Source: Brachionus koreanus (lineage: Eukaryota > Rotifera > Eurotatoria > Ploima > Brachionidae). Taken from it: 31,457 nt of DNA. Of the stretch, positions 22,120 to 29,573 are shown piece by piece. Numbering within the stretch: position 1 is the stretch's first letter; every line of letters begins with the position of its first letter. The stretch is from NCBI GenBank assembly GCA_016987375.1, contig PJRA01000509.1, positions 636,347 through 667,803 on the forward strand. The letters run 5' to 3'. A program made the position numbers and the translations under genes. The notes beneath the pieces are model-generated. The model was not told the DNA's origin. It worked only from the letters and a program-made list of their open reading frames with translations, and searched no databases.

Positions 22120-22335
22120 AATTTATTTCCAGCCAATCCGACTTCAAAATTGCCAAATAACCATTAAGCAAATTGTAGCGACCTTTTGGTTGCAAAAACT
22201 TGCTGGCCATTGAGCAAAAACTTGCCATTCTCTGACCAAAACTGATCGGCCAAGTGTTGAAGCATCTCGGCTTTGTTTTACATTTGCCATGAATAAAATT
22301 AGTTGCTCTGGTTACGTTCTTTAGACCATTTGATA
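22120..22335 (-). other. GC-richer island with coding-like patches, unassigned
   Basis: On the minus strand one frame is open for 104 codons (22411-22097) and contains KPRCFNTWPISFGQRM. A second frame, offset, carries EMLQHLADQFWSENGKFLLN before a stop near 22165. Neither dominates, no clear splice pair was found, and the product is not recognisable. It may be a relict exon or a conserved regulatory block upstream of the zinc-finger gene. Confidence 0.2.
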
Positions 22336-23273
22336 TCTTATTATTTGAAATTTTTCTAATTAAAAAAAAAAAAATTTTAATTTTTAAAAATTTTTTTCTA
22401 AATATTTCCATTTTAAAATAAAACTATATTATCTTCTCTGTAATTAATTAATCTATTATTTTGTGTTCAAACAAGTTAAAAAAAATAAAAAAAAAATTTT
22501 TTTTCATTGAATTTTCTAATCAGTCTAAACACGTCATCAATTATTCAAAGTATATATTTTCAAAAAGAAAAAAAAAATTAAACTTTCATAGTTCCATTGG
22601 TTATTTAAAAAAAAGTGCTTGCTGAACAAAATAAATTATTTTGAATTTGCTTTACTAATTTAAGTACTTACAATATGGTTAATTGTTCTAGAGAATATAA
22701 ACTATGTGATGCTGATCGAAATAAAGAGTTTGTCGCAAACCAGATCAATCAATGTAATAAATGGTCAAGCAGCAAAATTGAATTTTTTTCTATTTTAGCT
22801 TCATAAAACTAAAAATGACATTGAATTCGGCTTTGTTTTGTGCACAAATGAAGACAAAATAAATTATGAAAATTTTATTTTTAATAAGATATTTAGAATA
22901 ATGATCTAGTATTAGGTGCATAGTTGAGGTCTATTATTTTTGTTATTTTTTTTAACACAGATTTAAATCCAGCTTAAAAACAATTTTTCCAACAATCAGC
23001 ATCATTATCAGTTTAGCTATGAGGATATTTGGAATAATCCTAGATTCCATGTGTTAATTTGCGTATAAACCCTAATTCAATTTATTTATGAACAAAACTA
23101 ACTTGGTTATTTAAATTGTGCGAGTTTTTATTTTCAATAAAGATTAAATTTTATTCTTAGAAATTTATTATTTGTTTTAAAAAAAAAAAACTTTAAATTA
23201 AAATTAAAATTTGATCAATAACAAATTGAATAAATAGTAATTAACTAGAGATTCAGAGCAAATTGGGTCCAAG

Positions 23274-23909
23274 TTATGTGTTGAACATTGGAACAAACAT
23301 ACGCTTTAATTCATCATCTTTCAAACATCCTTCGATGAACTCTTTTTCTGTAATCAAACCATTGTTATCCAAGTCGAATTTTTTCATCAGTCTTTCAACT
23401 TCCATATCAATTGATTTGGTTGGAAGACTTTCACCATACATTTCGAAAATAGACTTTTTAAAAGAAAAAATTCAATAATTCAATAATTTTTTAGATTAAT
23501 ATTTTTATTTGAATACTTTGACAATTTTTTGTGCCTCTTTTTTTTCAATGTGACCATCGCTATTGTAGTCGTAAATATCAAAGGCTAATTTAAGCTTATC
23601 CCTAATATCGCCGTTCATCAGAGTTCCCATTACGTTAGCATACTCATAAAAGTCTATGTAGCCATTTTTGTCTTTGTCGTAAGCCATAAAGCATATTTTG
23701 CAAAATTTCTTGGCATTTCCATTTGTGTAGAAATCATTGTACAATTTTGTAAACATTCGCTGACTCAAACGACCACTGGGACAGTCCTTCAAAAATTCCT
23801 GATGCATCAAAAAAAGCTGCTCTTTACTCAAGCCCGTTCTAATCGAGATCTCTTTGAGTCGAGATTCATCTGGTTCAATAGGAAATTGCCTACAATTTTT
23901 GCTTCCCAT
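23274..23909 (-). CDS. Neuronal calcium sensor (recoverin/VILIP/NCS-1 family)
   Basis: EF-hand calcium-myristoyl switch protein, expected at membranes of neurons or sensory cells, where it regulates kinases, cyclases or channels. Two coding exons, 23909-23517 and 23453-23274, with a 63-bp phase-0 GT-AG intron, give 190 residues, the usual family length. It starts MGSKN, with Gly2 available for N-myristoylation. EF1 is the degenerate family hallmark with a Cys-Pro pair (KDCPSGRLS, about 41-49). EF2 (loop 78-89, DKDKNGYIDFYE), EF3 (114-125, DYNSDGHIEKKE) and EF4 (158-169, DLDNNGLITEKE, provided by exon 2) all keep the acidic and Gly positions for Ca2+ binding. The exon join reads KIVKSIFEMYGES. 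The C-terminal tail (RMFVPMFNT) does not let me choose between recoverin, hippocalcin and KChIP-like subfamilies. A 5' UTR exon about 240 bp upstream is likely. Confidence 0.93.
23454..23516 (-). other. Calcium-sensor intron, 63 bp
   Basis: Donor GTATTC at 23516-23511 and acceptor AAAAAG at 23459-23454. The acceptor has a T-rich tract shortly before it. Splicing restores the fourth EF-hand. Confidence 0.85.
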
Positions 23910-24200
23910 TGTCTAAATTTGTAACAATGAACATAAAATTTAAAAAATATCAAAAAATGGTTTCAAACATGACTCATCATCAAAATGATTTTATTACTTG
24001 AAAAAAAGAAAATTTAAATTTTGCTATTTCAAACAAGTTAAATCGAGAACTTGACTTTTAAAAATGGAATTTAAAAAAAAATAAATATTTTAAATTATTT
24101 TTAATTTTCATTAATTTTTAGCATTGTTTTTTGTTTATGAAAAAACTGAGTTACCTATGGTTGCAGAAGAGGAAGCTGATTAGTTTATTTTTGTAATAGA
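23910..24200 (-). other. Probable 5' UTR exon and intron of the calcium sensor
   Basis: Three bases before the ATG, the minus strand reads CAAATTTAG|ACA, a good acceptor (AG at 23914-23913). About 240 bases upstream, GCAACCATAG|GTAACT is a good donor (GTAACT at 24154-24149) at the end of a short GC-richer stretch. A non-coding first exon ending at 24155 and a 242-bp intron (24154-23913) would explain both. The acceptor could instead receive a trans-spliced leader. Inference from splice signals only. Confidence 0.4.
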
Positions 24201-24862
24201 TCACGATACAATATTCTCCAGATATTATTTTTATTAAATCAAAAATACTTTTGAGATATTTGGCAAAAGCTAGAGAAATATTTTAAGCTCTAATTATCAC
24301 ACAAATAGTTTAAAATAAAATAGAAATTAAAATTATTTTCTTTCGTCCTAAGTTAAATGCAGAATGATTCATAAAAATGATTAGTTTTTCAAAAAAAAAA
24401 TAATTAGATCTTTATCACTTAAATCTCAATTTCATTTATTTTCTTTTCACGAAAATATCGTTTATTCTTAGTGATTAATGAGCAAATTTTTAAAAGCTCG
24501 AAAAAAGTGTTTGTGTTTTTTTTTAAATTAATTTCAAAATTTTTAATTCTAATAGAATAAATTATAATAGATAATAAAAAGCTAAAATCAAACATTTTAT
24601 TTTTAATATTTGGATTTTACGTCATTATTTCTATTGATAATTACAAGAAAATCTTTTTAAGTTTCTTGAGTTCTAACAAAATTTTTTATGAAAGCAGCGA
24701 ATAAAGAGAACATTTAGACTTAATCTTAAAATTTCAAAATTTCACTTTACATTTCTATATTTCTATATTTTTCCATAATTTTAAAATTATTTTAATTGAT
24801 TTAAATAAATCGTGTAAAACAAAATTATTTTTAAAAAATTTGAAAAATACATCATCAAAATA
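24201..24862. other. AT-rich spacer, no gene seen
   Basis: Likely includes the calcium-sensor promoter. No open frame of coding character and no structured repeat was identified. Confidence 0.5.
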
Positions 24863-24981
24863 ACGGGTGATCACTTAGCTTTCGGAATAATACTAAATGG
24901 TCTAAATCTTCAAGTTTTTGGTTAAATTTAAATCTGATCAAAAAAATTTAATGTTAGTGTGATAGTTTAGTGATCACCCGT
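24863..24981. mobile_element. Tc1/mariner-type MITE, 119 bp
   Basis: The ends are inverted repeats: ACGGGTGATCACTTAGCTTTC at 24863-24883 and, on the minus strand from 24981, ACGGGTGATCACTAAACTATC (18 of 21 identical, first 13 perfect). TA flanks both sides (24861-24862, 24982-24983), the target duplication of the Tc1/mariner superfamily. The 77-base core has no reading frame. It ends about 175 bases before a decayed mariner transposase, but whether the two share an origin cannot be told from this window. Confidence 0.72.
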
Positions 24982-25154
24982 TATTATGTATTAATGAATT
25001 TTTGCAGATTTATGACTCAATAATTCTAATAATTTCAAACGAATTTCTTTTATGATTTTAGAACCTCTGATATAAATCTTACTATTGATATTATTGGGAA
25101 AAAGGTCTATAAGCAACAGCAGTAACTAGCTAAATATATATAGTAAAAAGTGAT

Positions 25155-26057
25155 AATGTCCTTAAAGTTAGAAGGGTTCAAGATTGGTTTAAAAAGCGAG
25201 CCCAAGCTTAGTACTCGCCAATTATCAATCATGCTTTGGCATTCAATGATGCATTGAAATTTATTGTAAACTAACAAAAAATTCTTTAAATGAACGGGTT
25301 TTCAGACGGATCATTACTTGTATTGAGAAGTGGATCGATTTTCATAATTCTGAAAACAGAAATCAATCAGGTTAGACCAATCTCAACATGAATAAAGGAT
25401 ATTTTTTTGATAAAAAGGCGATGTTGTGTGTTTGGTGAAATTTCCAAGTGTTAATTATTCCACAGACAACGCCAAAGACAACCTAGTTTGCCATTTAGTG
25501 ACACTAGAACTTAAACTTAAAATTCAAATTGTGTGCTTTTTGAGAAGAAATTGAGAATTGAGAAGCTGTTTGCAAGAAATTAACAAACAGCTGCACCTAG
25601 GATAAAATTAGATGTTTGCTGTTTGAAATAACTTATTTTTATTATTCAAGATTAATACAAGCGGTTTGAGCTTTTAAATTTCTTCTATGAATATTTTCTT
25701 TCTTTTTCTTTTTAGCTTAAAACAATTTTGAGTTTAAATAATGATTTTAGATATAAATAAAAGCATATTTAAAACATTTTTAACTTTTTTTCATTATTTA
25801 AATTTAAATCAAAGCAATAATTGTTTCTTCAAGATAATGCTAGATCTCATTCAACTAGCGGAAAAATGGTAAAAAAAGAAGAGCTGAAAGAGATGGAACT
25901 TCTTTCTCATCAAGCCCACATCTTTCTCCTTCTGATTATCATATATTTTGCTCAATGGCTCATTTTCTCTAAACAAGACCAAGTCGAGTCAAAGGGTGTT
26001 GTGAGCTATTTGGCTTCAAAAGATTACATTCATGGTTTTAATTTTAATGCTAGATAA
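25155..26057 (+). pseudogene. Decayed mariner transposase
   Basis: Fragments of a mariner DDE transposase in correct order but several frames: VRRVQDWFKKRA (helix-turn-helix region, about 25170-25210); FRRIITCIEKWIDFHNSEN (25300-25360), where the family has a catalytic Asp in T(G/C)DEKW and this copy has Ile; AMLCVW followed by a stop where Trp is expected (25419-25440); LQDNARSH (about 25827-25850, second catalytic Asp kept); and, one frame over, SPSDYHIFCSMAHFL (about 25925-25970, third catalytic Asp kept) followed by a stop. The second and third Asp codons are 101 bases apart, against 105 for a D34D mariner, so about 4 bases are lost. The element is dead. No matching terminal repeats were found around it. 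Confidence 0.85.
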
Positions 26058-27044
26058 CGAATTCTATAAATAAAAAATAAATAAAAAATCATATTGTTGG
26101 CAATCTATGATGAACAATTTAAAAAAAAGAACATTTTTTTAGCTGATTGTTGAATATTGTTAATCGAATGGAGTAGATTGCCTACACTAATTTTTTTTTT
26201 AAAATAAAGGACCAAACTAAATTTTGGAGGAAAAAACTTATTAATACAACATTAGCTATCATTTGTAAAAAAATTGAGAAAAATTTTAACTCAAGAAGAT
26301 CCTATTTTGTTAATGACGACCACTGGACCACAATAACCAGGTGTTAAAAAGCGGGAGAATAAATTTTTTTTTTCTAAATTTTAACTTTTTTCTTACACTC
26401 GATTCTTTTATTTATCCAAGTTTTATATTTGAAAATTTTTTAAATTTTGTTTTTTTTTTCAGGGTCATCAAACCTGTTCGTCACTGACATTATCCAACAC
26501 TAATTTTTTTAGTTAATCATATGAGGAATTAATTAATATAATTTTTAGTTTTTTAACGTGCTTTCTAAAATATATGGACAAATAATAAAATATATATGGA
26601 CTAAATTATTTTAAAATTTAGAGCTAAAGCGTGAAAAAAATTGAAATTTATGAATAAATAATTTTTACTAACAGAAAAAAACTTTTGCAGGATCTGATTT
26701 ATTAACATGTTTATCTCATTTGGCAATTAATAAAAAAAAAAATTTTTTTTTAAGATCGATTTGTCAATGACATTGGATATTATTTTAGTTTTTATGGTTC
26801 TGTTATAAAATTATAAATATTAGAAAAATAGTAATTTCAAAATTCTCATTCAATTGTGAGTATTTTGGTGAAAACTTGTGTCTAGCTTGAAAAATGAACA
26901 AGATATGCTAATTCAAAGCATTTGATTCTTTGAAACTTCGAGGAATCATATTAACTGAAATAAGAAACTAAATACAATGTTTCAGTCACCCTTTGAATTT
27001 TTAGATCTCTTGAATATGCTTTTCTCTTGTTAATTCTCATGAAT
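26058..27044. other. AT-rich spacer with one short inverted repeat
   Basis: No gene seen. It holds the imperfect 13-base inverted pair at 26095-26107 and 26174-26186; the rest is AT-rich with homopolymer runs. Confidence 0.5.
26095..26186. repeat. Inverted repeat pair, 92 bp span
   Basis: TGTTGGCAATCTA at 26095-26107 and, inverted, TGTAGGCAATCTA at 26174-26186 (12 of 13). It may be the ends of a tiny MITE or the arms of a hairpin; no clear target duplication. Confidence 0.4.
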
Positions 27045-27310
27045 AAATATATATTCTCCTAATTTTGACTTGTACATTTCGATCAAATCCCCTCTCATTC
27101 TTCTTTCACTTTACTTTGTGAGCTTCATTTCAGCCAGCCTAATTTCATATGACACACCTCTTAGCGATACAGGAATCTTTGTTTTTCATTCTTAAACCTC
27201 CACTGATGTATTTAAATTCCTTATAATACTGGAGTTCCAGACCTTCACAAATCTAATGAAGCCATCACTCCTAGATCTCTCTCAAAATCTGTGTTTCCAA
27301 GTTTCCCGCA
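27045..27310 (-). mobile_element. Decayed non-LTR retrotransposon fragment (CR1/L2-like)
   Basis: Minus-strand pieces of a reverse transcriptase C-terminal region in order: DFERDLGVMASLDL (the KDLGV motif after the palm, about 27285-27245), SYEIRLAEMK (about 27150-27120), then ERRMRGDLIEMYKS (about 27110-27070), with frameshifts and stops between. These are the blocks just upstream of the LRGDL motif that starts the fragment at 19759, so both belong to similar clades. Ends are not sharply defined. Confidence 0.65.
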
Positions 27311-27508
27311 CCACTTTTGTAACATAAGTTACCAAAACACGCTCAAATTATTGGGACCGACCGGTTTTGAAAACTGCTCCAGGGTTAGAAATTTGGATTA
27401 ATTAATTTTAAAAAAAATTATTTATTTTTTTCATTTATTGACTAGAAATTATTTTGAATTTAAAAAAAAATTGTCTTTTGGTTTAGAATAAAGTAATGAA
27501 ATACTTTT
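27311..27508. other. Short spacer
   Basis: Mixed composition at first (27310-27390), then AT-rich. No feature recognised. Confidence 0.4.
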
Positions 27509-28200
27509 TCAAGTGTGAGAATTTAGAGCATTTGTATACAAATAGATGCTGGATACCTTGTTCATATTAAAAATGGAAAACAATGCATTTCTGAATACTT
27601 TATTAAAGATAAAATTTAAAAACAGAGAAGAAAAATTGTTCATATAAGCCATTGAAAAGGCAAAGCTTTTGAGCATTTTAATGGAGTTATTTAAGTAAAC
27701 AGATACTTTCATTTGGGGTATTAACAATCTGTTCAGTAAATAACAAATTGACCAAGGAAAGTAAAGAATAAAGAATGTAAAATTCATTGTTATTACCGTG
27801 AAGGTGAAATAATACTCCTTTTTACTCATTAAGCTATTTGATCTAGAATTTTCATGATAATAGAAAATCTAGTTTCCGTTCTGAAATTTTTTGGATTGCA
27901 AACGTTTTTATAGCGATCATAAGTACTAATTACTTGGACCCATGATGGACTTTGGATCACTATTCGTCTCCACAAAAGAATAATTTTGCACATTACATTT
28001 GATATTGTATCAAAAAGATAGCCCAGTTAGGGAAAAAGCTGCAAAAAAAGTAAAGAATTTGACAAAGCCAAAATGTCATGTATGGCCAAAGCTATATAAT
28101 AAGCTGGTATATTTTTTTTTATAAAAGCTTTTTGATTGAAATATCAATAGTGATAAAAATTAAAAACTATTCCGGCTGGGACCCAAGTTGCCGAGAAATA
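27509..28200 (-). pseudogene. Rhodopsin-class GPCR pseudogene lacking TM4-TM5
   Basis: Read on the minus strand, one frame carries TM1 (TWVPAGIVFNF), a TGA stop (28146-28144), TM2 (PAYYIALAIHDILAL), a TAA stop (28029-28027), the TM3 region with its conserved Cys and Trp (SNVMCKIILLW ... SPSWVQVISTYDRY, DRY motif intact) and the start of TM4 (TRFSIIMKIL). After a frame change near 27830-27870 comes the end of loop 3 and TM6 (ITMNFTFFILYFPWSICYLL), then TM7 and the following helix (MNNFSSLFLNFIFNKVFR) ending in a stop at 27509-27511. The rest of TM4, extracellular loop 2 and TM5 are missing with no room for an intron. Two stops, one frameshift and one deletion make it non-functional. The pattern resembles lineage-expanded peptide-receptor-like GPCRs of invertebrates; the ligand is unknown. 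Confidence 0.75.
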
Positions 28201-28321
28201 GAAATTTATGCTTTTAGCATTTATTTTTAGTGATATTCTTTTCAAAATTATTAAATTTTAGAATTTTGAAATTTTATTAACAAAAAAATTACAATCTATT
28301 AAAATAATTTTAATTTATTAA
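28201..28321. other. Junction between GPCR pseudogene and RT fragment
   Basis: AT-rich; the GPCR frame is open to a TAA at 28260-28258 without recognisable receptor sequence beyond TM1. No insertion boundary could be placed. Confidence 0.35.
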
Positions 28322-29212
28322 TTTTCTTAGTGTGATGCCTAAGAATTTGACTTTTTCCTCATTATTTAAATTGTTACCATTAATTTTAAGGTCAAGAGTG
28401 ATTTTAACTTTTGTTTTTCTCCAAGATCATGTAACATGACTTTTCAATAGAAATTTTCATTTTTTATTTGTAAAGTCGTTTTTCAACTTCGTTTAAGTAC
28501 TTATCGATTGTGTTTTCAAAATTGTTTATCTTGCTATTTTCCAGGATTTTGGGACCTGGCCTAGTTCCAAACTCATGTTAAATAGTTGACTTATATTAAA
28601 TAAAGTCTAAATTTTTTAGCATTAGGTTGTGGGTCCGTTAGTTCATCAAACCCCGATAGTTCTTTGAGTTTTTTTTAGACATTTTTAATTTCTAAGAGAG
28701 TAACAGGCTCGTTAAAATTATTTTGTACCTGATTTAAGAAATCTTTTATTTTTGTGATACTTCACACTTATCCTCCAAAATCAATCTGAGGACCAAAAGT
28801 AGTGGCTAATAGATCGCCAAAGATTTTTATCTACTATAAAAGATCTTAAATTCAGAACCTAACTTATCCAATGCATAAGATAATGAGAAAAAAAGCTTTT
28901 TATTAGCTTCTGAATAAGTCCATCATACCAAACTATGTCAAAAAAAATGTAAAAAGAAATTTTTTAATTTTATTTTTGTTTACCAAATAATTTGAAGGAG
29001 TTTTTTTAATTTTCTGAAAAATTGCACAAAAAATCTAAAAATATGAAAATCTGAAAATGTAAAATTATTTTCATTTTGCCGAAATCTAAGATTGTATTTG
29101 CTATTTCAGAGTCATTTACAGACATAACAAAATCTTGATGTGGACTAAAAGTTTTGGCTAAGAAATTTCCATCCTTCTCCTTTTTATTTATTTGCAGTGA
29201 ATTCTTAACCAT
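28322..29212 (-). mobile_element. Internally deleted non-LTR retrotransposon (jockey-like) RT region
   Basis: Minus-strand remnants in order: the endonuclease-RT linker (NKKEKDGNFLAKTF ... VNDSEIANTILDFGK, 29212-29080, intact frame); NFNEPVTLLEIKNV (about 28730-28680) and the fingers region QLFNMSLELGQVPKSWKIAR (28588-28529); then directly the post-palm part (KMKISIEKSCYM near 28470-28435; LDLKINGNNLNNEEKVKFLG, 28400-28335). The palm with its catalytic (Y/F)xDD box, which should lie between WKIAR and KMKI, is absent, so a deletion of several hundred bases removed it. Multiple stops and frameshifts. The FLGI motif differs from the DLGV of the fragment at 27045-27310, so these are two different families. 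Confidence 0.8.
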
Positions 29213-29215
29213 CTT

Positions 29216-29573
29216 TAATTAGCATGAGAATTTGCCTAGAACACTTTTTTATCTTAATTTAATAAATAAATAATTAAATAAATAAATTTAGTTATTTAAT
29301 TTTAAAACTATTTTATTTTTATATTTTGTAACCATTTACAATATATTTTATTTTTATCTATAAATCTATAAATTCTATAATCAATTATGTCAATTCATAT
29401 ATAAAGATAACAAAATTGTTCTAAATAGGTTTTAACTTAACAGTTAAGACGAGGAGATAAGTTTTGCAGGTTTTTTGCATAGTTTAAATAAATAAAAATA
29501 TTGCATGCTTTATTTTTCATTAAAAATAAATTTTAAATGCTATTTATTTTATAAATTCATAAATGTATTAGAC
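29216..29573. other. CDC45 upstream region
   Basis: AT-rich DNA between the retroelement remnant and the CDC45 ATG; the promoter is presumably here. No specific site was recognised. Confidence 0.5.

Larger units (their letters stand above)
21111..23163. other. Intergenic: zinc-finger 5' flank to calcium-sensor 3' flank
   Basis: Presumably holds the promoter of the zinc-finger gene. No exon is firmly supported. Notable content is a 10-bp perfect stem at 21896-21921, a CpG-containing pyrimidine-rich patch near 22020-22085, and a GC-richer island at 22120-22335, listed separately. Confidence 0.5.

Noticed and set aside
25500..25520. CACTAGAAC near 25507 as a third piggyBac-like MITE
   Set aside because: No inverted partner or TTAA flank was found within reach; at most a solo end or chance.
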